Source of the DNA: Mycolicibacterium xanthum
GTDB taxonomy: Bacteria > Actinomycetota > Actinomycetes > Mycobacteriales > Mycobacteriaceae
Direction: 5' to 3'
Assembly (NCBI RefSeq): GCF_019710635.1
Contig: NZ_JAIFZS010000008.1
Coordinates: forward strand, 186,001 to 250,000
Length of the DNA: 64,000 nt
Below are positions 25,684-34,909 of this stretch, one piece after another. The notes below the pieces were generated by a model, which was given only the letters and a program-made list of their open reading frames with translations, was not told where the DNA came from and made no database searches. The position numbers and the translations under genes were made by a program. Position 1 is the first letter of the stretch. Each line of letters starts with the position of its first letter.

Positions 25684-28600
25684 ATGACAGCGGCGGGGCT
25701 GGTGTGCGGATCGTGCGGCACGGAACTGAGCCAGGCGGCCAGGTTCTGTAGCCAGTGCGGTGTGCCCGTGGTGGCGGCCACCACCCCGGCGGAGTACAAG
25801 CAGGTGACGGTGCTGTTCGCCGACGTGGTGCATTCGATGGACATCGCGGCGGCGGTCGGAGCAGAGCGGCTCCGAGAGATCATGGCCGGACTGGTCGACC
25901 GGGCCGCCGCTGTGGTGAAACACTACGGCGGCACAGTGGACAAGTTCACCGGCGACGGAATCATGGCCGTCTTCGGGGCACCCGTCGCCCTCGAAGACCA
26001 CGCTGTTCGGGCGTGCCGGGCCGCACTCGAGATCCACAGTGCCATTGGTGATCTGGCTCAGGACGTCGCCCGCCAAGATGGTGTCGAACTTGCGTTGCGG
26101 ATAGGGCTGAACTCCGGACAAGTCATCGCCGGGGAGATCGGCACGGCAGCAACTGGTTACACCGCCGTCGGGGAACAGGTGGGAATGGCTCAGCGGATGG
26201 AGTCGGTGGCCCCGCCGGGTGGAGTGATGCTGAGTGCCTCTACCGCACTGCTGGTCGAGGGTGCAGCGGTTCTTGGTGATCCTGAGTTCGTTCGGATCAA
26301 GGGTGCAGACCAGCCGGTGGTGGCCCGTCGGCTGCTGGACATGGATGAACAGCATCGCGTTGCCGGGCGTGCGCAGTCGGCTCTGGTAGGTCGGCGCTGG
26401 GAAATGGCTGCGGTCGAAGGTCTGTTGGAGCGGGCTATCGAGGGCCACGGCGCGGTGGTCTGCGTGGTGGGCTCCCCAGGTATCGGTAAGAGTCGTCTGG
26501 TGCGTGAAGTCTCGACGATGGCCAGCGGTCGCGGTGTCGAGGTGTTCAGTGCCTATTGCGAGTCGCACGCCACCGACGTGCCGTTCCATGCGGTTTCGCG
26601 GCTGCTGCGGGCGGCCACTGGGGTGAGCGGGTTGGACAGCGCGACGGCGCGCGTGGGGGTGCGGGCGCACGCCCCCGCCGACGCCGACCCCGAGGACTTG
26701 CTGCTGTTCGATGATCTGCTGGGGATCGCTGATCCCGACGTGGAGCTTCCGAAGATCGACCCGGACGCCCGTCGGCGACGGTTGACCGCCTTGGTCAACG
26801 CCGCCTCGCTGGCCCGCACCTCCCCGGCGGTCTATGTCATCGACGACGTCCATTGGATTGATGAGGTCAGCGAGTCGATGCTGGCCGATTTTCTGGTGGT
26901 GATCTCACAGGCACCGGCGCTGGTGCTGATCACCTATCGTCCCGAATACTGCGGCTCGTTGAGCCGGGTGCATGGTGCTCAAAGCCTGGCCCTGGCTCCG
27001 CTGAGCGGTTCCGAGACCGGCGCATTGGTCAGCGACTTACTCGGCGCAGACCCCTCAGTTGCCGGGCTGGCCGCCCTGATTGTCGAACGCGCCGCCGGCA
27101 ACCCGCTGTTCGCCGAGGAGATCGTGCGGGATCTGGCCGAGCAAGGGGTGTTGCAGGGCACCCGTAGCCGCTTTGTCTCGACAGCTGATGTCGCCGAGGT
27201 TCGCTTGCCGGCCACGGTGCAAGCCAGCATCGCCGCGCGTATCGACCGGCTCGACCCGGCAGCCAAACGCACGCTGAGCGCGGCAGCGGTCATCGGCGCG
27301 AGGTTTAGCCGGGACCTGCTGGAAACCTTCGGGATCGACCCCGTCATTGATGACCTGGTGCGGGCACAGTTCATCGATCAGGTCAGCTTCACCGGAGATC
27401 CGGCCTACGTGTTTCACCATCCGTTGATCCGCACAGTGGCCTATGAATCACAGCTGAAATCGGATCGCGCCCAGCTGCACCGGCGCGTCGCGGCCGCCAT
27501 CGAATCACGTGACCCCGCAACGGCTGACGAAAATGCCGCCCTGATTGCCGAACACTTGGAGGCCGCCGGTGACCTGCACGCCGCCTACGGCTGGCACATG
27601 CGCGCGGCCACCTGGGCGACCAACCGCGACATCAGCGCGGCGCGACTGAGTTGGGAGCGTGCGGAAAAGATCGCCGACGTCCTACCCGTCGAGGACCCCA
27701 ACCAGGTCGCCATGCGCATCGCCCCACGCACCATGTTGTGCGGAATTGCCTGGCGAGTCCATGTGAATGTTGCCGGTGACCGCTTCGAAGAATTGCGGCA
27801 ACTGTGCACCGCGGCCGGGGACAGTGCGTCACTTGCCATCGCAATGGCAGGGCTGGTAACGGATCACGTATTTCAAGGCCGGATCCATGAGGCATCGCAG
27901 CTGGCATCGGAAGCCTGGGCTCTAATCGAGTCGCTCGGTGATCCGGCCTTGACGGTGGGGCTGGCCTTCGCGCCGATCTACGCCAAGGTTCACATCACCG
28001 AATGGTCTGACGTGTTGGGGTGGTCACAAAGAGCGATCGACCTGGCTGACAGTGATCCGACTCGAGGCAACTTCCTCTTCGGGTCCCCATTGGCGGTCGC
28101 GTTGACGACGCGGGCGATGGCCCGGTATTGCCTGGGTCGCAACGGATGGCGCGACGATCTGCAGCAGAGCTTGGTCATTGCCCGCAGCGCCGACGCCTTC
28201 TCCTATGCTGCGGTCATCGCCTACGTCTACTTCGGGGCGATAGCCTATGGAGTGCTGGCTCCCGACGATCGGGCGGTGCGCGAGATCGAGGATGCGCTAC
28301 GGATCGCCGAAAGATCCGGTGACGATCTCGCGCTGTCGCTCGCCGGGGCAACGCTGGGCGGTGCGCTGGTACACCGTGATACGGCTTCCGAGTGTGACCG
28401 CGGACAGAAGCTGCTGGCCGAACTCAGCGACGCGTTGGCGCGCCGCGAATACCTCCTGTGCGAGTTACCTTGCGTAGAGTTGTATTTGGCGCGTGAGTGG
28501 TCTGGGCGTGGAGATCGCGATGAGGCGATCCAGTTGATGCGTGCATCCACCGACGGCCTGTTCCGCGAGGGACAGATGCTTTGGTACGGCATTGCTGCGA

Positions 28601-28863
28601 CCGGTGTTTTGGTGGAGGCGTTGCTCGATCGTGGGACCCACGGTGATGTGGCCGAAGCCGAAGCGGCGATCACCAGGTTGGCCGAAGCACCCGCCGATGA
28701 GGACCTGGTAATACGCGACATCTGGCTGCTGCGACTTCGCGCCCTGTTGGCAAAAGCCCAAGGCCACCCCGCCGCCTACTGGAACTATCGGGACCGCTAC
28801 CGAAAGATGGCCACCGAACTGGGCTTTGAAGGGCATATGAAGTGGGCTGAGGCGATGCCGTGA
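25684..28863 (+). CDS. Zinc-ribbon, class III nucleotide cyclase, AAA ATPase and TPR signalling protein
   Basis: 1059 residues. Zinc ribbon CGSC...CSQC (residues 8-26); class III cyclase domain (about 38-215) with metal Asp47 (LFADVVHS) and Asp91 (KFTGDG), the adenine-selecting Lys87 and transition-state Arg171; but the usual Asn of the VNxAxR motif is Gly167 (QVGMAQR). An AAA/STAND ATPase follows: Walker A GSPGIGKS (263-270), Walker B VYVIDDVHWID (near 384). The rest is helical, TPR-like. No LuxR domain at the C-terminus, unlike some M. tuberculosis relatives. Likely links a protein-binding signal to cyclic nucleotide output; ligand unknown. Confidence 0.85.
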   Translation: MTAAGLVCGSCGTELSQAARFCSQCGVPVVAATTPAEYKQVTVLFADVVHSMDIAAAVGAERLREIMAGLVDRAAAVVKHYGGTVDKFTGDGIMAVFGAPVALEDHAVRACRAALEIHSAIGDLAQDVARQDGVELALRIGLNSGQVIAGEIGTAATGYTAVGEQVGMAQRMESVAPPGGVMLSASTALLVEGAAVLGDPEFVRIKGADQPVVARRLLDMDEQHRVAGRAQSALVGRRWEMAAVEGLLERAIEGHGAVVCVVGSPGIGKSRLVREVSTMASGRGVEVFSAYCESHATDVPFHAVSRLLRAATGVSGLDSATARVGVRAHAPADADPEDLLLFDDLLGIADPDVELPKIDPDARRRRLTALVNAASLARTSPAVYVIDDVHWIDEVSESMLADFLVVISQAPALVLITYRPEYCGSLSRVHGAQSLALAPLSGSETGALVSDLLGADPSVAGLAALIVERAAGNPLFAEEIVRDLAEQGVLQGTRSRFVSTADVAEVRLPATVQASIAARIDRLDPAAKRTLSAAAVIGARFSRDLLETFGIDPVIDDLVRAQFIDQVSFTGDPAYVFHHPLIRTVAYESQLKSDRAQLHRRVAAAIESRDPATADENAALIAEHLEAAGDLHAAYGWHMRAATWATNRDISAARLSWERAEKIADVLPVEDPNQVAMRIAPRTMLCGIAWRVHVNVAGDRFEELRQLCTAAGDSASLAIAMAGLVTDHVFQGRIHEASQLASEAWALIESLGDPALTVGLAFAPIYAKVHITEWSDVLGWSQRAIDLADSDPTRGNFLFGSPLAVALTTRAMARYCLGRNGWRDDLQQSLVIARSADAFSYAAVIAYVYFGAIAYGVLAPDDRAVREIEDALRIAERSGDDLALSLAGATLGGALVHRDTASECDRGQKLLAELSDALARREYLLCELPCVELYLAREWSGRGDRDEAIQLMRASTDGLFREGQMLWYGIAATGVLVEALLDRGTHGDVAEAEAAITRLAEAPADEDLVIRDIWLLRLRALLAKAQGHPAAYWNYRDRYRKMATELGFEGHMKWAEAMP

Positions 28864-28987
28864 CAGCGGGCGGCGACGCCTACCGCCGCGTCTCGGAATA
28901 GACCACGTCCGAGACACCTGTTGACGCCGTTGCCGTGCTGGGTCACACGTCCCGCTCGGAGGGGCGCGCCGTGCCTACACTTCGTGC

Positions 28988-29584
28988 ATGCGCGGGGGCA
29001 AGCTGTTGAGCGGGTTGGTCGTCGGCGTCTCGGCGGTGGTATTCGTGGCGTCGCTGATCGGGTGGTTGGTGGCCATGGGTATCGACACACACGCTGACGA
29101 CTACCGCGCCTACGGGGAGATCCCCGTCGGGAGGCTAGCCGTGGTGCACCTGCCCGCCGGCGACGTCAATGTGTCTGTGCACTCCCGATTTTCGGGCCAT
29201 TTCGTCGATTCAAACAATGTGCCTGTGCCGGCTCTATCGCTGGCGATCGAACCGCCCGACGGGGTCGACCGGCCCAGGCTGGACGAGTACAACGGTGCGG
29301 GATCCGGTGGGGAGCAGGATTTTCGGAAGCAGATCTGGATCGCCAGGGTCCCTGCGGACGGGGAATACACGGTCCGATTCGGTGGCGATGTCCGCTCCGA
29401 CGGCAGCATCGGCCCGTTGGTGAACCCGCAACTGGCCTTCGGCCGGCGAAGCGCGGCGGAGGATGCCGCCTACTGCTTCCTGTGGTTGCTGGCCGTCAGC
29501 GTGGTCGGATTGGCGATTGTGCCGTCGATCCAGGCGGTGCGCCGCTACCGAGGACACTCACCCGAGCGTCGGCACGGCGCATAA
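28988..29584 (+). CDS. Membrane protein with extracytoplasmic domain (paralogue of 57779-58513)
   Basis: 198 residues. TM segment at about 8-30, an outside beta-rich domain (DDYRAYGEIPVG, VHLPAGDVNVSVHSRF, WIARVPADGEYTVRFGGDV, NPQLAFGR), and a second TM segment at about 157-180 with a basic tail. The gene at 57779 has the same order and motifs (DDYDAYGEVPIP, LPAGEVTVNFHT, VAQIPADGVYDVAVRGDV, HPQLAFGR) but adds a SHOCT tail. The domain looks like a membrane-tethered beta-sandwich; function unknown. Confidence 0.75.
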   Translation: MRGGKLLSGLVVGVSAVVFVASLIGWLVAMGIDTHADDYRAYGEIPVGRLAVVHLPAGDVNVSVHSRFSGHFVDSNNVPVPALSLAIEPPDGVDRPRLDEYNGAGSGGEQDFRKQIWIARVPADGEYTVRFGGDVRSDGSIGPLVNPQLAFGRRSAAEDAAYCFLWLLAVSVVGLAIVPSIQAVRRYRGHSPERRHGA

Positions 29585-29596
29585 CACCAGCGGGCG

Positions 29597-30802
29597 TCAG
29601 TCCTCCTGGCTGGCTTGGCTTTCGCCAGTGTCCGCGGTCTTCTCCGCGGTGTCGGTGTCCGCGGGCTGAGTGCCGCTCTTGGATTGCTCGGCATCGGCGC
29701 CGTCACCGGCCTCGTCGCCTTGGTTCTCGTCACCGGACTCGACCGCGGACTCGTCGAGATCTTCGTCGACCGACTCGTCCGTTCCGTCGACGGCGGCCTC
29801 TTCGTCGAGGGTGGTCTCTTCGTCGACCCCGTCGGTCACGGTGTCGCCGGTCTCTTCGGTGACGTCGGGGGCTTCGGTCCCGCCGGTCTCCTCGGTGACC
29901 GTTTCCCCGGTGGTCGGCTCCTCGGTGACCGTTTCGTCGGTGACCGTTTCGTCGACGGTCGTTTCCCCGGTGCCCGGCTCCTCGGTCACCCCGGCAGCGG
30001 TGCCGTCGGCCGCATCGGTTTCGGATCCCTCGGATTCGCCGGTGCCGGCCTCGTCGGTGGCGTCGGTGGCGGCTTCATCGATCTCGCTGGAGGCCGGCGT
30101 TGCGGTGGCCACCGCCGAACTCGAGGCCAAGAACGGGAGGGGCGGAATCGGCGGTAGCGGGATCGGGAACCAGCCGAACGACGCGATGTAGTTGATCTCG
30201 GCGATGGCGCCGTTGACGACGCCGTTGACGGCGGTGCTGACCACCGCGTTGATGCCGTTCACCCAGACCGCGGGATCCAGGGGAGCGTTCACCACCGGAT
30301 CGAGGAAGTCGTAGACGAAGCTGTCGGCCACCGGTTGGACCACGGCGGGGTACCAGATGTAGATCTGGTCGGCGATCAGGTACCCGAACGGCACCCAGCC
30401 GAGCAGCCAGGGCCCGAGATCCAACGCGATGTAGTCCGCCCAGTACATGATGACCGAGTACGCGTTGTCGATGATGTCGGATGCCGTGTTGAGCACGACG
30501 GGCCCGTCCGCCGCCGCCAGGTCCTGCGTCTCGCCGCCATCCAGCCCGACGGTGAGTTTGCCGAGGCCGGACACGCCGCCGATCTGGTCGATCAGGGTCA
30601 GGGCGGACCTGACGTCCTGCTCAGAAACCGGCTCCAACGGCACGGTCGAGCCCACCGGAGTGGAATCAGCGGTGAAGGTCACCGGACGAGGTACCTCGAC
30701 GGTCCGCATCGACATCGGCAGCACCGACGGCGCAACCACCACGGCGCCGACGGTCAATGCCGCGATACCGGTGGTCAGCGCCCTACAGGTCGTCACTTTC
30801 AT
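29597..30802 (-). CDS. Mycobacterial exported protein with acidic Thr/Glu-rich tail
   Basis: 401 residues. Signal-like N-terminus (LTTGIAALTVGAVVVAPSVLP), a hydrophobic aromatic region (IMYWADYIALDLGPWLLGW, IYIWYPAVVQPVADSFVYD, FGWFPIPLPPIPPLPF) that is a familiar mycobacterial module, then from about residue 240 a low-complexity acidic tail made of repeated ETVTDETVTEEPTTGETV-type units. Probably surface-exposed or membrane-attached. The degenerate codon repeats can expand or contract. Function unknown. Confidence 0.75.
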   Translation of the reverse strand: MKVTTCRALTTGIAALTVGAVVVAPSVLPMSMRTVEVPRPVTFTADSTPVGSTVPLEPVSEQDVRSALTLIDQIGGVSGLGKLTVGLDGGETQDLAAADGPVVLNTASDIIDNAYSVIMYWADYIALDLGPWLLGWVPFGYLIADQIYIWYPAVVQPVADSFVYDFLDPVVNAPLDPAVWVNGINAVVSTAVNGVVNGAIAEINYIASFGWFPIPLPPIPPLPFLASSSAVATATPASSEIDEAATDATDEAGTGESEGSETDAADGTAAGVTEEPGTGETTVDETVTDETVTEEPTTGETVTEETGGTEAPDVTEETGDTVTDGVDEETTLDEEAAVDGTDESVDEDLDESAVESGDENQGDEAGDGADAEQSKSGTQPADTDTAEKTADTGESQASQED

Positions 30803-30893
30803 CCGGATTCCCGCCTGTTCTCTTGCTCCCGCCCACGGTTAATCTACGCGGTGGTCCGGCTCGCCGCGCGCATTAGGGGATCGTCGTGTCCCG

Positions 30894-31691
30894 CTAGATG
30901 CGCGCTGCCGGGTCCCCGCCGATCCGCTGCGTGAGCCAGACCGGGATGACCGCGACGACCGTCAGCGCCGCGGCGACCACGTTGATCACCGGCGCCTGGT
31001 TCGGGCGGAACAGGTTGCCGAAAATCCAGATCGGCAGCGTCTGCACGGTCGGGCCCGCGGTGAACGTGGTGACCACGATCTCGTCGAAGCTCAGCGCGAA
31101 GGCCAGGATTGCGCCGGCCACCAGCGCGCCCCGCATCATCGGCAGCGTCACGAAGCGGAACGTCTGCCACGACGACGCCCCGAGGTCGGCCGAGGCCTCC
31201 TCCAGCCCGGTACCCAGGCGCCGCAGCCGGGCCTGGGTGTTGTTGAACACGATCACGATGCAGAACGTGGCGTGGCCGACGATGACGGTGGCCATCCCCA
31301 GGGTGACGCCCAACGCGGAGGTGAACGTCGCGTTCAGGGCGATACCGGTGACGATGCCGGGCAGCGTGATCGGCAGCACGACCAGCAGGTTGACCGTCTG
31401 GCGCCCGAAGAACTCGTGACGCTGGATGGCGAAGGCCACCATCGTGCCGAGCACCAGCGCGATCGCGGTGGCAGCCAGGCCGACGACCACCGAGTTGCCC
31501 AGCGCCGCCCACATGCCCTCGCTGCGCAGGGCGGTGCGCCACCACTGCAGCGTGAACCCCGACGGCGGGAACGCGAAGGTCTTCGACGTGTTGAACGCGT
31601 TGATGACGACGAGCACCAGCGGCGCGTAGATGAACACCAGGACCAGCACGGTCCAGGCGAGTGTGGCGGTGCGCATCCGTGCCGAGCGCAT
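30894..31691 (-). CDS. PotC-like ABC importer permease
   Basis: 265 residues from the ATG at 31691, which overlaps the stop of the upstream permease by one base (TGATG). Six TM segments and the permease signature EEASADLGASSWQTFRFVTLPMM with the ATPase-contacting EAA loop. Last gene of a four-gene operon in order potA-potD-potB-potC. The family takes up polyamines or related organic cations. Confidence 0.88.
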   Translation of the reverse strand: MRSARMRTATLAWTVLVLVFIYAPLVLVVINAFNTSKTFAFPPSGFTLQWWRTALRSEGMWAALGNSVVVGLAATAIALVLGTMVAFAIQRHEFFGRQTVNLLVVLPITLPGIVTGIALNATFTSALGVTLGMATVIVGHATFCIVIVFNNTQARLRRLGTGLEEASADLGASSWQTFRFVTLPMMRGALVAGAILAFALSFDEIVVTTFTAGPTVQTLPIWIFGNLFRPNQAPVINVVAAALTVVAVIPVWLTQRIGGDPAARI

Positions 31692-32530
31692 CAGACGTTC
31701 TCCAGTGCGCCGGTGCGGCGCATCGCCAGCAGGTACAGGATGATCGCCACCAGCGGGATGAGCGACAGCGCCGCGGCCATCGGCTGGTTGTTGGCCGTCA
31801 CCAGCTGGCCGTAGATCACGTTGCCCAGCAGCTGGGTCTTGCCGCCGACGATCGTCACCGCGATGTAGTCGCCCAGCGAGAGCGAGAACGTGAAGATCGA
31901 CCCCGCCGCCACGCCCGGGAAGATCATCGGCGCGACGATCAACCGCATCGTGGTCAAGTCGGAGGCGCCGAGGTCCGAGCTGGCGTCGGTCAGCGCGTCG
32001 GGCACCCGCTGGAACGCGGCGAACACCGGAATCACCATGTACGGCAACCAGAGATAGGTCAGCGTGAGCACCGTCGCGACCAGCCCGTAGCCCGGCGAAT
32101 ACCCCGTCGCCCACGCCAGCGGCCCCTCCGGCGACAGCAGCATCCGCCAGGCGTACGCCTTGACCAGGTAGCTGGCCCACAGCGGCGTGGTCACGGCGAC
32201 CACCAGTGCGATCTGCACCGCGGGCGAGGCGAACTTGGCCATGAACAGCGCCAGCGGGACGGCGAGCACCGCGCACAGCACGGTGACCGCCAGCGCCACC
32301 GCGAGGGTGCGCACCGTCGTGGTCCGGAACACCGGCTCGGTGAGCACCCGGATCACATTGTCGAAGGTGAACGTGCGCACCACCGCGCCGGTGAAGCTGC
32401 TGGTCCGCCAGAATGCCGAAACCATCAGCACCGCAAGTGATCCCAGGTAGGCGATGATCAGCCACGCCAGCGGCGGCACCAACAGGAATGCCAGCGTGGC
32501 CCTCTCCCGCAGCCGCGGGGATGCGGGCAT
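31691..32530 (-). CDS. PotB-like ABC importer permease
   Basis: 279 residues from the ATG at 32530 (MPASPRLRERATLAFL), overlapping the stop of the binding-protein gene by one base. About six TM segments and the EAA loop DASSDLGASDLTTMRLIVAPMIFPGV. It pairs with the downstream permease to form the channel. The tight overlaps on both sides point to translational coupling. Confidence 0.88.
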   Translation of the reverse strand: MPASPRLRERATLAFLLVPPLAWLIIAYLGSLAVLMVSAFWRTSSFTGAVVRTFTFDNVIRVLTEPVFRTTTVRTLAVALAVTVLCAVLAVPLALFMAKFASPAVQIALVVAVTTPLWASYLVKAYAWRMLLSPEGPLAWATGYSPGYGLVATVLTLTYLWLPYMVIPVFAAFQRVPDALTDASSDLGASDLTTMRLIVAPMIFPGVAAGSIFTFSLSLGDYIAVTIVGGKTQLLGNVIYGQLVTANNQPMAAALSLIPLVAIILYLLAMRRTGALENV

Positions 32531-33723
32531 CAGCCCTTGATCTCCTGCCACTTGCTGACCCACTCGTCATAGCTGGTGCAGTTGTCCCCGCTGCCGTCGA
32601 CGCACTTGGTCTGCGGGGTGGTCCAGTAGTGGATCTGCGCCGCGTACTCCTCGTCGGTGGCGTGGTAGGTCTCGCAGTGGGCCTTGTCGGCGGTCAGGTC
32701 GCACGACTTGGTCTGCGCGGGCGCCTCACCGAAGTACTCGGCGACCTGGGCGTTGGCCTCCGGCGAGATGATGTAGTCCATCCACTTGTACATGCAGTTG
32801 GGATGGGCGGCGTCGGCCGCCAGCATCCAGGTGTCCGACCAGCCGGTGGAGCCCTCGTTGGGCAGCACGGTGGCGATGTTGACCTTGCCGTCGGCCTCGA
32901 TCGTGTTGGCGATCACCTGCCAGCTGGTGCCGATCACGCTCGTGCCGGACTCGAAGGCCTGCACCTGCTTGGTGTAATCCGACCAGTACTCGCCGATGTT
33001 CTCCTTCTGCTGTTTGAGCAGCTCGGCGGCGGCGTCGAGCTGCTCGGCGGTCAGCGAGTACGGGTCGTTGATGCCCAGCTCTGGCTTGGTCTTCGACAGA
33101 TACAGCGCCGCGTCGGCGATGTAGATCGGCGAGTCGTAGGCGGTGACCTTGCCCTTGACGTCGGGGGCGCCCGGGAACACCGCGCCCCACGAATCGGGTG
33201 CCTCGGTGACCACGTCGGCGTTGTACATCAGGATGTTGGCGCCCCAGCCGTGCGGAACGCCGTACATCTGACCGTTCACCGAGTTCCACGGCTTGTCCTT
33301 GAGGAACGGCACCACCGTCGCGTAGTTGGGGACCAGGTCGGTGTTGACCGGGGCCACGTCGCCGGCGTAGATCAGCCGCAGCGTGGCGTCGCCGGAGGCC
33401 GACACCCCGTCGTACTGGCCGGTGCGCATCAGCTGGACCATCTCGTCGGAGGTGTTGCCGATCTTGATGTTGACCTGGCAGCCGGTCTGTTCCTCGAACG
33501 GCGTGACCCAGTCGACCGCGGGGTCGTTGGAGCCGTTCTCCGCGTAGCCGGGCCAGGCGATCAGGTTGAGTTGGCCCTCGCCGTCGCCCACCGAGGTGGC
33601 GGCGTCCATCTTCGGAGGTTCCCCCGAGCCGCCCCCGGAGTCGCCGGAACTCGAACAGCCTGCCGTGACCAGCAGCGCACCGGCTGCCAGCGCGACCCCA
33701 AGGCGGCGAATCGGATATCTCAT
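32530..33723 (-). CDS. PotD/PotF-family substrate-binding lipoprotein
   Basis: 397 residues from the ATG at 33723; lipobox VTAGC at about residue 21. The mature protein has the family opening LNLIAWPGYAENG, then FEEQTGCQVNIKIGNTSDEM, SASGDATLRLIYAGDVAPV and MYGVPHGWGANILMYN. The family binds putrescine, spermidine or similar cations. Three Cys pairs late in the protein (MYKW region, KSCDLTADKAHCETYH, TKCVDGSGDNC) are unusual for PotD and suggest disulfides. Confidence 0.88.
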   Translation of the reverse strand: MRYPIRRLGVALAAGALLVTAGCSSSGDSGGGSGEPPKMDAATSVGDGEGQLNLIAWPGYAENGSNDPAVDWVTPFEEQTGCQVNIKIGNTSDEMVQLMRTGQYDGVSASGDATLRLIYAGDVAPVNTDLVPNYATVVPFLKDKPWNSVNGQMYGVPHGWGANILMYNADVVTEAPDSWGAVFPGAPDVKGKVTAYDSPIYIADAALYLSKTKPELGINDPYSLTAEQLDAAAELLKQQKENIGEYWSDYTKQVQAFESGTSVIGTSWQVIANTIEADGKVNIATVLPNEGSTGWSDTWMLAADAAHPNCMYKWMDYIISPEANAQVAEYFGEAPAQTKSCDLTADKAHCETYHATDEEYAAQIHYWTTPQTKCVDGSGDNCTSYDEWVSKWQEIKG

Positions 33724-33725
33724 GG

Positions 33726-34811
33726 CTACTCCTTCTGTCCTTTGATCGATGTGACGTTCAGGTCGCGGACCGCTGAGTCGGGCCACGCCAGAACCACGGG
33801 CGTTGCATGGGCGATGCCGGCCGACGCCTCGGCCGACAGCAGGGTCGCGGTCAGCCGCACGGGTTGCGGCAGGCGGGCGGCGCCGGTGACGGTCGCCGCG
33901 ACACGGGTGATCGGCCCGGCGTAGACGACCTCGTCGACCTCGGCGGTGACGCTGTGCAGCCCGTCGGGGGCCCCGGCGCCGGCGTCGAGCACCTGGATGC
34001 GTTCCGGGCGGATCGCGAATGTTCCGTGCCGGCCCAGCATCGTCTCGGCGGTCTCGGCGTCGAGAACATTGGAGCTGCCGACGAAGTCGGCGACGAACCG
34101 GTTGGCGGGGTTCTCGTAGACCTCGCGGGCCGCCCCGATCTGCTCGATGCGGCCACCGTTGAGCACGACGAGGCGGTCACACAGCGTCAGCGCCTCGTCC
34201 TGGTCGTGCGTCACGATGACGAACGTGATGCCGACCTCGCGCTGGATCGCCTTGAGCTCGATCTGCATCTGCTCGCGCAGCTTGAGGTCCAGCGCGCCCA
34301 GCGGTTCATCGAGCAGCAGCACCCGCGGGCGCCCGACCAGGGCCCGGGCCAGCGCCACGCGCTGCTGCTGCCCGCCGGACAACTCGGCGGGCTTGCGTGT
34401 GGTGTGGCCGCTGAGTTGCACCATCTCCAGCGCCTCGGCGGCCCGGCGGCGCCGTTCGTCCTTGCCGACGCCGCGCACCCGCAGTCCATACTCGACGTTC
34501 TGCGCGACGCTCATGTGCGGGAACAGCGCGTACTGCTGAAAGACGGTGTTGGTGTCGCGTCGGGCCGGCGGCAGCGCGGTGACGTCCGTTCCGCCCAGCT
34601 TCACGGTGCCCGCGCTGGGCTGCTCGAATCCGGCGATCAGCCGCAGCAGCGTGGTCTTGCCGGAGCCGGACGGCCCGAGAATCGCGAACAGCTCGCCGTC
34701 ACCGACCGACAGATCGGCGCCCTCGACGGCGACGACCCGGTTGCGACCGTCCCCGAACTCCTTGCGCACGCCGATCAGCTCGATCTGCGGCGGTGCGCTT
34801 GCGGACGGCAT
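33726..34811 (-). CDS. PotA-like ABC importer ATPase
   Basis: 361 residues. Walker A GPSGSGKTT, Q-loop FQQYALFPHMS, signature LSGGQQQRVALARAL, Walker B RVLLLDEPLGALD, switch His in VIVTHDQDEAL, and a C-terminal TOBE regulatory domain (FAIRPERIQVL). First gene of the operon, 2 bases before the binding-protein gene. The FAD oxidase gene downstream of the potA start is on the same strand but lies upstream in transcription order, 98 bases away. Confidence 0.9.
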   Translation of the reverse strand: MPSASAPPQIELIGVRKEFGDGRNRVVAVEGADLSVGDGELFAILGPSGSGKTTLLRLIAGFEQPSAGTVKLGGTDVTALPPARRDTNTVFQQYALFPHMSVAQNVEYGLRVRGVGKDERRRRAAEALEMVQLSGHTTRKPAELSGGQQQRVALARALVGRPRVLLLDEPLGALDLKLREQMQIELKAIQREVGITFVIVTHDQDEALTLCDRLVVLNGGRIEQIGAAREVYENPANRFVADFVGSSNVLDAETAETMLGRHGTFAIRPERIQVLDAGAGAPDGLHSVTAEVDEVVYAGPITRVAATVTGAARLPQPVRLTATLLSAEASAGIAHATPVVLAWPDSAVRDLNVTSIKGQKE

Positions 34812-34909
34812 GCAGGCATCCTAAGAATTCCGTTGCCACGGCGCAGGTTTAGTGCGGATTTCGCCATGCACGTCCGGAACACGGTGTGGAAACCGCATCG
34901 GCACCGCCG

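Noticed and set aside
25186-26853. 555-codon minus-strand frame across the cyclase N-terminal half
   Set aside because: It is opposite a clearly recognisable cyclase and ATPase domain and has the His/Arg-rich composition of antisense frames.
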